Positions 46,822-59,757 of a stretch of 64,000 nucleotides of DNA are shown in pieces. The translations under genes were made by a program, and so were the position numbers. Source of the DNA: Argentina anserina (taxonomy: Eukaryota > Streptophyta > Magnoliopsida > Rosales > Rosaceae); the NCBI RefSeq assembly GCF_933775445.1, contig NC_065874.1, forward strand, positions 12,357,001-12,421,000. The letters are read 5' to 3'. The stretch's first letter is position 1. Each line of letters starts with the position of its first letter. Under the pieces are notes generated by a model. The model saw only the letters and a list, made by a program, of their open reading frames with translations. It was not told where the DNA came from and ran no database searches.

Positions 46822-49034
46822 TACGAGAATAGTTTGTAGCTCATTTTCTATGACCCGGCCCGGTTTTTAATTTCCTGACCCGGACCGTCAATTTGCCTAC
46901 ACAGTCACATTGTGGTCTTTTTTTTTTCTTTTAAAATGTCACATTAGATATTTTAGTAGGTAAATTTGGATATTTTAATAGGTAAATATGGCCAATGATG
47001 AATTATAGCATCATAGATGGCTTGATTTTGAGTTACGCACCACCAAATACTTATACTCGGATTAAATTATAATTTGAACGTTTAAAAATTAAATTATAAC
47101 GAATTAACGGTCGAAAATCTCTCGACAGATCAGTAAAAAATAATCTAGACGTTTTTCATTTAGTCTCATCACGCACATCATCCTCCCCAGTTTGTTCATC
47201 TGTACAGACACCATGTTCAGTTCACACTTCACAGTATTACAATCTGTTGATACTTGATAACAGACACCGCCATTATCCAAAGAGTGATCTAACACCCTTT
47301 TTTTCACCAAGTTTGACATAACAAACTATAAAACAGGTGTAGAAACTATTCTGGACTTCACCTTCTTTTTAAGTGATTACGATATATATACACGCAATTG
47401 CAGGGGTTCTACCACATACCAATAATGTTCAAGAAGTTCTCAAAGTACAGTTTCCATCAATTAAGATTGTAAGGGAAAACCTTGCATTCTCACTAGTACG
47501 TCCAAGTGTCTCGGAACTATTCTCTGATACAATGCAGCTCCCTTGACCAAATAGACCATGCTTCAATCAGTTTCCGGCAAAATAACTCCACCTTTTTCCT
47601 CATCGCATACCTCCAGCTGAACCTTTAATAAAATGAAATTCAACGAGAGCAGAGATGAAAGTGGTGCAAGACAGTTAATAATGAGACAAATACATACACA
47701 TTAGATTCGGAAAAAAAAAAAAAAGGATGCCTACATAGAGCAAGATTGATCTTACGATTTTAGTTCCAGCACCCATTCTTTTTCCTCTACCAGCTCAGAT
47801 CTACTAAACAGATAAAGCTGGGTTTCTGTTTCAGATACATTTGAACATCTGTTCAAAAACTCAAAACCTTTCACTTTGACTATGCTGACTGATACTTACT
47901 CAGATGCTAATATATGAAACACAGGAAACCCAAAAACAATTGTTGTAGATGCCCAAGAGAAATAATTCAACTCGGGAAGGCTGAGAAATGACTAACTATT
48001 CAGCATGACAAAACGAATTATGTGCTCACTGAAATTGTAGTGAGATTTCATTATCTTAATCCAAGTGCATTTCTCGTAAAACAACACTAAATGGAATCTG
48101 TACTACCTAGGACTGAGTATAAGATGATGCATTATGTAATGCAACTTTCATACTAATGACCAAGTGGGGAAGGCACCATGTTGAGCCTTAGACCTTGAAG
48201 GACTACCTGAATAAATCCGATGCCTTACTCTCTACTTCATCATCAATAAGATAAACAAATTGAAGACTCTACTTCATCAACGATAAGATGAGTCTCAAGA
48301 AAATCAAATCCTAAACTGAAGAGTAGATAAAATCATTCTTAGTATTCTTGATTCAACTGTTGTGTCATACTCAAGTACCGCTGTAGCAGCTTTGCTATGA
48401 TACACTGCCCAAAACTTTAAATTGAACAAACCTGAAAGTCGAGAACTATCCTACAAAGACCAACCCTAGAGCAGATTTGTAGCTTTGAGACTTTGACAGC
48501 CCCAAAAGCACCAGAAGCAAAATATCTAACATCTCTCTGGCAGATCACAAAATGCAATTAGGAAAGGAAAAGAGAAGGACAATATATGAATAAATGAAAA
48601 CTTGTATCCGAAACTACTGAACAACATATGGAGACAGATGAAGAACCAGTACTAATAAAAATCCAAATAAATGACAACGTTTAGACCAAACAACAGCTTA
48701 TGATCATGGATTTTCCTCTATAGTGAGAGACTGAGAGTTTGAGACAAGAATAAGACTTTCCAGTCACAGTTGCGTCTATCATTTCTACTAGACATTACTG
48801 TTCTAAAGTCACAGCCAGACCAGAATCTAGAAAATGACCATTGGTTTTGGGGCAAACGTACCTACTGACTTTTTAGTTTGCTTACTTCTTCATGCATGTT
48901 TATCCCATTGAACCTATAATACTACATTAATCAGTTCTTCAACATAATCATTTTAGGTGATGAAATCTACTATTTCTTGAAACAATTACACAACTTCAGT
49001 TGTTGATGAGTTGAACTTACTGAGAACTGGTAAT
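46822..49034. other. BRX1 upstream region and DER 3' flank
   Basis: About 2.2 kb between the BRX1 promoter and the stop codon of the GTPase gene. No further gene is visible. The stretch 47,400-49,000 is less AT-rich than pure intergenic DNA and may include a long 3' untranslated region of the GTPase transcript, which I cannot confirm. Confidence 0.4.
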
Positions 49035-50957
49035 TCAACCGGATACTGTTCTCTTGTCAGAGAAGATCCTATCAGGCATTCTATTAGTAAATTGGCTGCT
49101 CTTGTTAGTGCCATCGGCAGCCTTCCGATGGACAATCCTCTGCATGATCCTGATTGGAATTCCCCCCAAATCAAAGTCTTCCTTCAAAGACCTTTTCAAA
49201 AACCTGACGTCTGTATCAGAGAGCTCTTTCCTCCCACTAACAAAGGCCACAAAAGTGGGCGGTCTTGCTTTCACCTGTGTGAAGTACTTAACCTTGGGTT
49301 GAGCAGACTGATCTTTCCAGGAATGCCTACTCATAACCTTGCGCAACCAACGGTTAAGACGAGCTGTGGACAACCTTGTACACCATTTTTCATATGTTTC
49401 AATAACCTGGTGCATGACAGCTGCCTGACCCCTTCCCTCCAGTGCTGATATGAACACTACTGGTATTCCCGTCACCTGGGGTAAAACCGTCTGAATTTCT
49501 TGAGGTACAGCTTCCATAACCTTGTCACAAACTTCTTGTTCTTTCAACAGATCCATCTTGTTCACAATCACCACTAAACCACGCCCTTCTTCAATAGCCT
49601 GTCTAGCTATAACTACTTCATCATGCTTCATACTTCTTCTAGCCTTTGAGATCTCTTCGGCATCCAGGACCAGAGCAATTACATGAGCTCTCATGAGACT
49701 CTTTCTTGACTGCACAATGCTCAAGGATGATGGTCCTTTCTCCATCTTTGTTCTCTGCAACCAGCCTGCAGTATCGACCAGGTATATAGTTCTCCCTTTA
49801 AATTCAAACTCAGCTCTAATAGAATCTCTTGTCAAACCAGCCTCCGGACCTACCAGCACACGTTCTTGTTGTAACAATGTGTTCAGCAGGGTTGACTTGC
49901 CAACATTGGGTTTCCCCACAATTGCTAACTGTAACGGCAGCTTACTATCCTCAACCTCAGAGGAGCTGTCGTCACTGAAATTGCCCTCATCAGTGTTTTC
50001 CTCATTGTTTAAGACATTGAGCATATAATCCTCAAGCATAGGCTTTAGGCTTGAATAAAGATCTTGCATACCAAGTCCAGTTTCAGCTGAAATGGCAATA
50101 GGATCACCCCATCCCAACCTGTAAGCTTCAGCAGCAGCAGCAGCAAGAGAGCCACTACCATCAAAAAGAGACTCTGATTTATTCATTGCAACTACAATAT
50201 TGATTCCTGGGGCATTCTTGCGCAACCACCTTCCAACCTCCATATCAAGTGGGTGCAGTCCAGCTCTCACATCTATAAGGAAGACAGCAAATTGAGATCT
50301 TGCCAAAATATTTGCAGTCATCCCCGCTGTTCTGTCAAGAATAGAACCCGAAGAAGCTGCTGTTTCCAAGCCGGCTGAGTCCAATACTCTGAATCGTAGA
50401 TCACCCAATTTAGCAATGCCATCTCTGAAGTCACGAGTAACATGATCATCTGGTGTGTTGTATACAAGAGCCTCCCGCCTCCGGATCAAACGATTAAACA
50501 AAGCTGACTTCCCCACATTTGGGCGCCCAACAAGAATAACAGTTGGAAGCAGATTCTTTTTCACTTTGGTGAAATCTACTGGCTTTTCATACTTGACTCT
50601 AGCTTCCTTGGTTGCAACATGACCATCAGAATCAATATGGGACCCCTCCAAAGGAGCACTTGCATCACTGCAAGAATCAGTATAAGACTGTTCAACATCA
50701 GCTAGCGTGCAGAGTTCTGCTGTAGCCTGAACAATGCAAGGATGTATGATTGAGACTCGCCTACTTTGGGCCCATCTCAAAGACGGTACTCCTATGCAAT
50801 TGAACGAGGAACTGGTAGAAAACGACCATATGCTAGACAGGTCTCTGTGCCTTTTTAACTGTGGGCCTGATTTAGTGGAACTCTTAGTTGGATTGCAAAG
50901 GAGACCATAACCAAACTTCCTCTTCTGAGCTGAAAGTGATCGAATCCACGAAGACAT
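49035..50957 (-). CDS. DER: Double-domain GTPase EngA/Der, organellar
   Basis: One uninterrupted frame of 640 residues. The first GTPase domain has G1 GRPNVGKS (144-151), TRD (174-176), DSAG (193-196) and NKSE (259-262). The second has G1 GKPNVGKS (348-355), TRD (376-378), DTAG (395-398) and NKMD (466-469). An acidic linker (318-337) separates them, and a KH-like domain follows (about 540-610). Tandem G domains plus KH is the architecture of EngA/Der, a GTPase that in bacteria binds the 50S subunit and drives its maturation. The first 120 residues are rich in Arg and Ser and poor in acids at the start (MSSWIRSLSAQKRKF), consistent with an organelle presequence. The divergent first domain resembles the plant lineage of Arabidopsis At5g39960 rather than chloroplast EMB2738, so mitochondria are the likelier destination (inference). 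A 5' leader intron is plausible: donor AAAG|GTAAAG near 51870 and acceptor CACAG near 51035 on the minus strand. Confidence 0.93.
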   Translation of the reverse strand: MSSWIRSLSAQKRKFGYGLLCNPTKSSTKSGPQLKRHRDLSSIWSFSTSSSFNCIGVPSLRWAQSRRVSIIHPCIVQATAELCTLADVEQSYTDSCSDASAPLEGSHIDSDGHVATKEARVKYEKPVDFTKVKKNLLPTVILVGRPNVGKSALFNRLIRRREALVYNTPDDHVTRDFRDGIAKLGDLRFRVLDSAGLETAASSGSILDRTAGMTANILARSQFAVFLIDVRAGLHPLDMEVGRWLRKNAPGINIVVAMNKSESLFDGSGSLAAAAAEAYRLGWGDPIAISAETGLGMQDLYSSLKPMLEDYMLNVLNNEENTDEGNFSDDSSSEVEDSKLPLQLAIVGKPNVGKSTLLNTLLQQERVLVGPEAGLTRDSIRAEFEFKGRTIYLVDTAGWLQRTKMEKGPSSLSIVQSRKSLMRAHVIALVLDAEEISKARRSMKHDEVVIARQAIEEGRGLVVIVNKMDLLKEQEVCDKVMEAVPQEIQTVLPQVTGIPVVFISALEGRGQAAVMHQVIETYEKWCTRLSTARLNRWLRKVMSRHSWKDQSAQPKVKYFTQVKARPPTFVAFVSGRKELSDTDVRFLKRSLKEDFDLGGIPIRIMQRIVHRKAADGTNKSSQFTNRMPDRIFSDKRTVSG

Positions 50958-52114
50958 GCCAATTATGTTCGTGTTGTCTTTATACCAGAATCTTTGTAAA
51001 GTGGGGCAGTTCAGGAAATGTAGTCAAGTCTGTGAAAGAGAGTAAAGTGTGGAGCTTTCTAATGCACTCATTGACAGCGTATACATATCATGTACTCGAT
51101 TCTTATATCAGCTTTCTTGATTGCTTGATTTCTTTGATGAATGAAAAAAAAACAGTGGCGGGATTCCGAAGCCAGGGTATCTGTCAAAGACAAACCAACA
51201 GCACTTCAATTCCTATAAAATTAAAATCTTAACAAATGGCACCAAAACTCAGAGACAAATCTGATATTAACAAAGTATGATCATTTAGGTTCACTATTAC
51301 AGTCTTGGTACAAACCCATAAAGTATTGCTTGAAACATAAGTAAATTCCATAAATCTTGCAACCTAGTGGCTTCCACAAAGTATATTGAACAGAAATCAT
51401 CCCTTTTACAAATGGAGGAAAATGCCATGAAACTCCCACCAATACAAAAGGAAAAACAAATGATATTCTCATGTTGTTAGCACTTAGCACATACAGAAGG
51501 CATTAGTAGAATTTTAAAAGTATATAGCCAAACATATGAAAGCACACACACTGTAAGTCTATAGCAGAAGAATGCTAGTCCTTTCATACGAAAAGGAGAA
51601 ACAACAAAACAACAGCAACAAGAAAAATATGATAATAGAGTTTGAGTTGAGGTAGATAAATTGAACTCTTTAACAAATGCACACCGAGACAAATTCGAAA
51701 TAAATAGATGCCAGTAACTCTTAACAAATTCACAGCTATTCTTGCTACCAACCCAATCGCAGAATCAGTAAGTAACCCACAAATTATACTAAGCTAGCTG
51801 AGCGGCTCGCGATATTAGCAACGACGAAGAACCAAAAGGAATGCACAAGTTAGCAACTTTACCTTTGAATAATTATCTGGGTTGCTTCATATCTCTCAAG
51901 ATTGGAACAACTCAATCAAGATGAGAACTTGGAGCTTCTCTCTCAAAATGGCGGCACTGTTAGATAACTAGAAGCACCAAACACATCTAGTGCGCAAGTT
52001 GTGTTTTTTATGTTTTGTTTTTCTTTTTGTTTCTAAAGTACAGGTTTCGCCGCTCCACGTGTAAACAGTTAAAAACACGACGGTGAGTGTTGGAGTGAGT
52101 TGAGGTAGAGAGAA
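50958..52114. other. Shared upstream region of DER and GCR2 genes
   Basis: Head-to-head spacing of 1157 bp. If the proposed DER leader exon (about 51,870-51,960, minus strand) is right, the true bidirectional promoter is only about 150 bp. No gene is visible inside. Confidence 0.5.
52056..52061 (+). promoter_or_regulatory. G-box/ABRE core CACGTG
   Basis: The palindrome CACGTG within CCACGTGTA lies 54 bp before the GCR2 ATG. It is the binding core of bZIP and bHLH factors and with the T following matches the ABA-responsive ACGTGT core. Being symmetric, it could serve the GTPase gene as well. Confidence 0.5.
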
Positions 52115-54294
52115 ATGGCGGACCGGTACTTCGCGAACGACATGCCGGAATTCGTTGAGGAAGCACCGGCGGAAGATTCGGCTAAAGTGGGGTCACTCAC
52201 AAAGCTCGTCTCTCTTCCTTGTGCAACTCTCTCTGATATGCTCAAGGCCTCAGCTTTGGACCTCAAAAACACGGTACTAGTCCCTATACATATGACTTGA
52301 GAGTGTTATTTATTTTCGGGTTCTGGGTTTTGGGGTTGTTTTGAGTTTTGAGAGATGAAATTGAAGTGATGTGGATTTGTGTATTGTGGGTTATAGGTGG
52401 TGATGCAGGCGTGGGGTGTGAGTGGGAATCGTGTGCAAGATTATACTTTGTATACAGGGGCTCTTGGAACTGCTTGCTTGGCCTTGAAGGCTTACCAAGT
52501 CACCAAAAACCACACTGATCTTAAATTGTGCGCTGACATTGTTAAAGCCTGTGATATAGCTTCTAGAGATTCTGGGTACTTCGTTATATTTTACCTTTGA
52601 GTTGCTTGTTTCAGTTTTGTGTGGCATTCACATTATCACAAATTATTGTGGTAAGTCTAATAAACTGCTGGTCTTCTGCTGAGTGCAGTTTAACATTAAT
52701 AGCTTACTGATCATGAGGGGTTCAGTGTTGGAGATCTACCTTTGGATTGAGTAGTTTAACTCAAGTGAATAGATTTTTAACGTGTTGCACGGGCTTGCAG
52801 GCATGTGACATTCATATGTGGGCGAGCTGGCGTCTGTGCTCTCGGTGCTGTTGCGGCAAAGCATGCTGGTGATGGCATGCTACTTGACCACTACTTATCA
52901 CAATTTAAAGAGGTGGTTATTAGTACTGCTTGTTTCAAGTTTGAATGTTGGCCTTACATGTATGTGTATTTGCTTTTGGTTGTGTTGATTTGATGATTGA
53001 TTTTGGTCTTATGAGCAGATCAAGCTTCCTAGTGACCTTCCAAATGAGTTGTTATATGGGAGAGCTGGGTACTTATGGGCCTGTTTGTTCTTAAACAAGA
53101 ACATTGGAGATGGAACTGTTTCTACTACTCGCATGGTAAGACAATATCTGATTAAAACTTTCTTCAGATTGATTTTGAATTGAATCAATTGGTATCCTTG
53201 TGATTGCTGCTTAATCTATTCAGAGATCAGTTGTTGATGAAATCATAAAGGCGGGTAGACAATTGGCCAAGAAGGGACGGAGCTCATTGATGTACGAATG
53301 GCATGGGAAGAAATACTGGGGTGCTGCCCACGGTCTGGCTGGAATAATGTATGTTTTGATGGCTGTGCAACTAAAACCTGATGAGGTCGAGGATGTCAAG
53401 GGTACTCTACGTTACATGATTAAGAATCGATTTCCCAGTGGTAACTATCCTTCAAGTGAAGGAACTGAATCAGATCGTCTTGTCCACTGGTGCCATGGTG
53501 CTCCTGGAGTTGCTCTTACACTTGTTAGAGCAGCTGAGGTAAATTTATTAAAGGCTTAATTTGTGGCAAATAGAAGCGCAACCTTGCAACATAAGTTTTA
53601 TTAAATACATCTTGTTATGTTTTTGAAATATTTTCACCAACGGTAGTGAAGTGTCACTCATTTTTGGATTCACATAGGTTTGCCATTTTGTTGTTGCTGC
53701 TATTGAAATTTGAATTAGTACAACGTGAGATGAAAATGAAGGGTCCTTACCGACAATCTGATTGTGACTTTTTTGTGGTGGATAAGAGAATAAGCCAATA
53801 ATTTTACCTTCTTATCCATAGATTTATGATATGCATCCAAAGATGAGAATTTTTTTTTGGTTTTTGGTGCCATCACATGACTATTGAACTTTATAATATT
53901 CTGCAAATGTATTTTCCATATAGCTTACTCATTAGTCTGCATTTGATTTCTTTAGGTTTTCGGAGATGAGGAACTTGTGCAGGCAGCTATAGATGCAGGG
54001 GAAGTGGTGTGGAGACGGGGTCTGCTAAAGCGAGTTGGCATATGTCATGGGATCAGTGGGAACGCTTATGTCTTTCTGTCACTTTACCGATTGACAGGTA
54101 AGGTGGAATACTTGTACAGGGCCAAAGCATTCGCTTGCTTTCTATATGACAAAGCACCAAGACTCATATCAGAAGGGAGGATGCATGGAGGTGATCGCGC
54201 TTATTCCCTATTTGAAGGTGTTGGAGGAATGGCTCATCTCTTTCTGGACATGGCTGAACCATCTGAAGCTCGGTTTCCTGGTTATGAACTTTAA
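52115..54294 (+). CDS. GCR2: LanC-like protein GCR2 (LanCL family)
   Basis: Six exons: 52115-52273, 52397-52575, 52801-52912, 53019-53135, 53224-53538, 53956-54294, giving 406 residues, close to Arabidopsis GCR2 and GCL proteins. It starts MADRYFANDMPEFVEEA. LanC-type repeats carry GxxG turns: YTLYTGALGTACLALKAY, GRAGVCALGAVAAKHAG, YGRAGYLWACLFLN, AAHGLAGIMYVLMAV and GGDRAYSLFEGVGGMAHLF. The expected zinc ligands are present: Cys279 in WCHGAPG and Cys324-His325 in GICHGISGN. Eukaryotic LanC-like proteins are glutathione-binding or -transferring enzymes; mammalian members add glutathione to dehydrated Ser/Thr. The Arabidopsis protein was once proposed as a G-protein-coupled ABA receptor, a claim later disputed; the sequence shows a soluble alpha-toroid and no true transmembrane helices. 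GCR2 rather than GCL1/GCL2 is my best guess only. The 3' end faces POR. Confidence 0.94.
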
Positions 54295-54570
54295 ACTACT
54301 TGGATCGGATGTAATAAACTAATAAATGCCTGCGCCTAGTTTTGTTTTGTAGATATTGCAAAAGAAGCAGATATATAAATAAATATAACAGGTTGATCTG
54401 CACTTAACCAATGAGGAGAGAGTTATTTTTATTGATTTTTTATCACTAACACTAGAAGAAAAACTGATTACAACAACAGAGCATTCTAACTCTGCACTCT
54501 ACAAATGGAACTGATCTACTCTGGTGACATCATCCAAGGGAAATGTTGACAAAAGCACAAGAGTTCCTAT

Positions 54571-56135
54571 TTAAGCCAAACCGACAAGCTTCTCACTGAG
54601 TTCCCACAGCTTGCGAGCCTTATCTGCATCACTGGCTTCTTCAGACAGTTGATTCTCAAATGAAGCAGAGGTCTTGTTCCAGCTCCAGTAGACTCCTGAC
54701 TTTGTCAAGCTCGGGTCACTTACAACCTAAATCAGCAGAAGCAAACAGAGTGAGTTCATGAACAATGAGAAATTTGAAAACATATGCACAATGTATAAGC
54801 TCCCTGCGTCTCGTTCCTACCTGAGCAAGTCTCTTGCCAGATTCTTCTTCAGATACATAGCCCTTGGTGATGTACTTTTGGAATGGCGGGAACAGGAGCC
54901 TGAACAAGGGAATGTGCTCCCTGAACAAGCCTGTTGTGGCAATGCAACCCGGGTAAAGGGAAGCGAATGTTATCCCAGTCTCCTCGTGGTAGCGCCTGTG
55001 GAACTCTTGCATTGTAAGCATGTTGCAGACTTTGCTGTCCTTGTATGCCTTGGCACCATCAAAGTCTCCACCATCAATCATGGCCGAGCTGTTGACCCCA
55101 TTTACGCCCCCAGCAAGTCCCCTCAGGTCCCCAAGGTTGGCCTTTGGAGGTACATTTCCAGCCAAAGTGTTCGTGTTTCCTGAAACATCATACAACATCA
55201 ACACAATTTAGCACATACATAAGAGCACACATTGCAAAAAGAACCATTGCCTTGGTTTTGAAATTCGAACCAGTACCTGTAATTGAGCCAACAATGATGA
55301 GTCTCTTAGAAGGGTAATCAGATTTGTTCAAATCCTCAAGCATCAACCGCGCAAGAAGGAAATGTCCAAGATGGTTAGTTCCAACACTGAGTTCAAATCC
55401 ATCAGCAGTGTAAGAAGGCTCTTTAGCAGTAGGCTGATACACAGCAGCATTGCAGACCAGAACATCAAGCGGGCGTTCAGACCTTCTGAAGTTGTCAACA
55501 AATTGCCTAACGCTCTCTAGCGACGAAAGGTCTAAATGCATGATAGTGTAGTTCTCTTTGGGCATCCCAGCTGACTTGGCAGCTCTCTCAGCCTTAAGGA
55601 AATCCCTGCAGGCCATAATGACATGCCATTTTCCGGTCTCGGCCAATGCCTTGGCTGTGGCTAAACCAAGTCCAGATGAGGCGCCAGTGATCACTACACT
55701 GCCTTTCCTTAAAGTCTTCTTCCCATCTGAAGTGGACTTGTTGATTGCTGGTGATGCTGTCGCCGCTGTTTGAGCCCTCACTGGCTTGAAGTCTCTCTGT
55801 AACCAAAACCCAATTGCCAACACACAAATTTAATAAGAAAAATTCACACCAATTATGCAAAATTCAATATTTTTTACTACCTTGCAGCTTAGTGTAACAG
55901 AGCTGAAATCAGTCTTGAGATTCTCCGAGAATGAGACTCCAAAAAGGGTTGAGTCCTTGAATGAAGCACTCAACTTTCCCTGAAAAACACAATTCCTAGA
56001 CACCCCATTAGCTTCTAAGGCGTTAACAACAAAGAACAAACGTTACACAAGAAAAAAAAAAGAGTAATCTAGATGACAAACCTCCTTGGGAGCAGAGAAG
56101 GCAGAGGAAACCACAGAAGCAGCACGAAGAGCCAT
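54571..56135 (-). CDS. POR: Protochlorophyllide oxidoreductase, chloroplast (POR)
   Basis: Five exons: 56135-56082, 55979-55881, 55796-55277, 55179-54821, 54726-54571, giving 395 residues, normal for light-dependent POR. A Ser/Ala-rich chloroplast transit peptide ([18 protein letters not shown], about 65 residues in all) precedes the mature start near [11 protein letters not shown]. The short-chain dehydrogenase fold shows the NADPH motif TGASSGLG, then [19 protein letters not shown], the catalytic Tyr-Lys pair in AYKDSK and the POR-specific [20 protein letters not shown]. The C-terminus is [13 protein letters not shown]. The enzyme reduces protochlorophyllide to chlorophyllide with NADPH and light at the prolamellar body or thylakoid. 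Isoform A, B or C cannot be told from sequence alone. The junction [13 protein letters not shown] is split between exons 3 and 4 by a normal intron. It is tail-to-tail with GCR2, with 276 bp between the stop codons. Confidence 0.97.
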
Positions 56136-56259
56136 TGTCAGTAACAAAAGCAAGCCCCTTTAAACCACACTGGAACTGGGTTCCCTTATATCAGAAGTGA
56201 AGAAGAAGAAGAAGATATCAGTGCTGTTACTTGTATCTTGAAAAGGAAACACCAGTTTG

Positions 56260-56267
56260 TATTTATA
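56260..56267 (-). promoter_or_regulatory. TATA box of POR
   Basis: TATAAATA on the minus strand, 125 bp upstream of the POR ATG. GATAAGATAA on the plus strand near 56340 could be a GATA/I-box of the kind found in light-regulated promoters. Confidence 0.55.
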
Positions 56268-56299
56268 CTGTGAATTTGGGACTAGGCCAACACAAGGGA

Positions 56300-57574
56300 C
56301 TAAACTAGCAATTATTTTGGATAGGAGTTGGGGGGAGAAGATAAGATAATTAGTAGTATGTGAGTCTGCCACATCAATCTGAAACACCCAATGAGGATTT
56401 GAGGTTGGGATTTCTCTTGATATTTTCTTTGAAATCTTTTCTGAGTTTGGGTGAACCTAGGAAGGGGGATAATTTGCTGCCCCACTCCTATTGAGTTATG
56501 GGTGTGACTGCACTCACAAACAAAATGATCTAATTTTGGCAAAAATGTCTATGAAGTTAAGGACAGGCAATTGTGGGCAGCAACTGAGCTGTGAGCCAGA
56601 CTAATCTGGATAGTCTGCAATTTTACCAAAGAGGCAAAGGAAGTGTGCTACTGTGTATTTCCATATTGGAGTTGAAAAAAAGCGTAAGAAAACTAACTAT
56701 CATCTCTCTAACGGTATACATCTACCATTTCAATCCAGATCCAGCACTTCAAAATCGTACCAGTCTCTCAATTACGGTGCGTCTTATTATGCGCTATCTA
56801 AGCTGATCGGTCTACTATAAATTGGGCTTCATGGAACATGTCAAAGAGTGAAGATGATGGTATCAAATTGCTAGACCACACTTTAACTGTCATGGATAAG
56901 AGTCTTGATCTTTCAAAGGAAACATTGCCTTCCCTTGATTGCATTAAGATCAGAAGATGATGAATAATGCACAATGTAGGCAATCTTTTTAGGGCAGCCA
57001 CTTCTGCGACAAGTACACAACCATTCTAACATTGGAGCAAGATTATTCTAACAGAACCATCACAGTTAGGAGGGTACGATTTGGTAAGAAAAGACTTGAA
57101 CTTGATTCAACTTTCGTTATGTAATATGCACATGTATATTTCAAATACTAAATCAAATGGCTGGGCTACAAAGCACGGGGTGTTTTCTTGCCTTTGCCTT
57201 GAGTCGGGGAAAGGTAAATGAAGACTAGCTCTGCACAGAAACTACAAAAGAATTTTCGTCTCTAAATTTTGATAAGCGTTCTACCTGAACTTAGAATTCC
57301 CGATTACAGCAAATTCTTCGGATTCTAAACTCATGGTGTATTTTTTTTCTTTTCTTTTTTCTTGTTCAACAATTCTACTTTCTTTCTCGATGCACAATCT
57401 GACAGGGACTGCCTCTCTCCAACAGGCACAACCACATTGAAACAAATGGAACTCCCTCTAATATTACAATTCTCACCAAATCTTACTGTACATATTTGCC
57501 AATAGGGGAAAAAGGACCGGCTCAATGTGAGTAATAACTCGTCTTCCCCAGGATTACGGGATTTCTTTGGGACC
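56300..57574. other. POR upstream region and 3' flank of the WD gene
   Basis: No gene is supported. The part near 57,330-57,574 probably holds the 3' untranslated region of the WD-repeat gene. The minus-strand frame 57621-57331 overlaps its end in another frame and is a shadow. Confidence 0.5.
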
Positions 57575-59718
57575 TTATATCCGAATCGGCAACCCAAAAT
57601 TTTGGAAAGTTCTAATTTCACCTCCCAAGCCAGCGGTTACAATCACCATACCCCAGGCTGGAATGTTCTGGCTTACACCATTGCTAAAATCAAAACTTAC
57701 ACGAGGGCTTCGTTTCTTAGTAGCTAGAAGAAGTTTTTCCTCAGGCCACGTTGCCGAAATCCTATCAAAGAAGTAACTGTTGGATGCACTAGTGATTGTT
57801 CCATGAAGGGGGCTATTGGTGCAACCAGAAGCTGATCGTGAACCATCCTTACCGTTAGCCTCCTCAACAGGAGTAGGGGGATGATTGGCTGTTGAAACCT
57901 CATCCAGATTGGTGTCAAGTCCTAGTCCATTTTGTTCCCCATCTTGTAGTCCCCATGAATCACCAACACCAGGCCAAGAGACGGCCACTGACACATTGTG
58001 ACTATGGAAATGCTCATAAGAGCGTGTAACAGTAACACTTTTGCTTCTGATAGGGCGGGAATCAGCTTCATGTTTCCATATATATACATGAGAATCCTCA
58101 CTGGCAGATACCACATATTTACCATTTGCTGTGAGGGTGGCTGAGATTTGGCTATTTGTATTGCGAAATCCTGTCAAAACAAATTAGACTAATTCAGGCT
58201 ATGAAAAAAGCAATTAGTGCATATGTAAATGCCTAACATTTGAGAAGCTAATATTAATAACTACTAGTTAGAAAAATATCTCTCTTAAGTCTTTACTGCT
58301 TGATGACAATTGCAGAAATAAGTTCTAGATCAACAAATTGTAAACAGACTAAGTGAATCAAGTAACATATGAAAACCTATTAGCAGAATAAATGAAAGAA
58401 AAGATGTGCAACAATAAGGTCCCAGTTATTGTTTGTAATTATTAAGCTTCAGCTTTACAAAATTATATTCACCCTTCAGTTCAATTTCAGAAACATAAAC
58501 TCAAATCCACATAGTTTTAGACAATACACATCATCTTAGATGACTTTTTAAATCTGGTGTACGCTGACTACGTTCTATAACTAAAAAGGAACATTAGCAG
58601 CTAATATTCATAAATTAAGCATGGATTCCAGGAGCTGGTGAACATAATAGTGAAAAGGTGTAGGACGCAGCAGAGGACAGCAGATGACAAAAGTATCTAG
58701 GTCAAAGCAGAATCTATATTGAGATGTTTATAGTCGATACTGCATCAAAGGTAGGTCTAAATTTTTTAACTAAAGCAAGCTAACCAAGGATAGAAACCAG
58801 GATTTGGAGGCCCATTATAGTGCTTTGACCATGTTCATTCTAAGAGATTATTATACACATATACAGTCTTATCACATAATCATGCAACACTGCTAATTGA
58901 GTAAAAAAGAAAGAGAACATCCAACACTAATATTTGAAGCAAGCACAAATATTTGAACACCATTCTGACAGCTACCAGAAAAGTGGAGTGAGGGCATCGG
59001 ACCAACAAGTTGAAATAATAATTTCCATATTCTGGTGAACTCCAAAGGGTAGCAAGCAAGTATATCAGATTTTAGAACTCATTATATAATAGCTAACCCA
59101 AAAGAAGTTAGAGAAATAGGAAAACATGATTATAAAATTTTACTGCTACTTTCAACTTAATCATCTATATCAGAATTGAAGGGAAAAAAGTTTTAAAAAC
59201 TATAATAACTGATAGAAAAGAGAAAATTCAGAAAATAATTGTATACTTACCCTTGAACTTGTGAACCAGATCAACACCATCAACAACCCTGATTCGTGAA
59301 TCTGCAGATGTAACTAATACTTCCGAGGAACTTCCTGGTGCGAACTGTCATACAAAGCAGGAACTCAAGAATCAACAAATCGCTGATGAAGGTAGCATCA
59401 TATATACTCTACGAGATGGGATGCAAAGTTAGAATGGTAATATGGGAACAGGTTTCAGCAGTCAATTTTTTCATAAGTGTAACACCTAACCTTAATGCAA
59501 TATATTACCTGGAAACCGGTAATTTTCTTGTGATGAGATTTCTTTTTCTTGTTCTGCAGATTAATTTGACTTTTCTCTTGCAACTTGTTATCTGAAAAAA
59601 AATTGGAAAATTCATTAATTGATTGTTAGTGGTGCAAGGAACATCAAAGTAAATTACACGCATACAAAAGCTAGTTTTCACACATAAACACACACACACA
59701 CACACATATATATATAAT

Positions 59719-59757
<39 letters not shown>

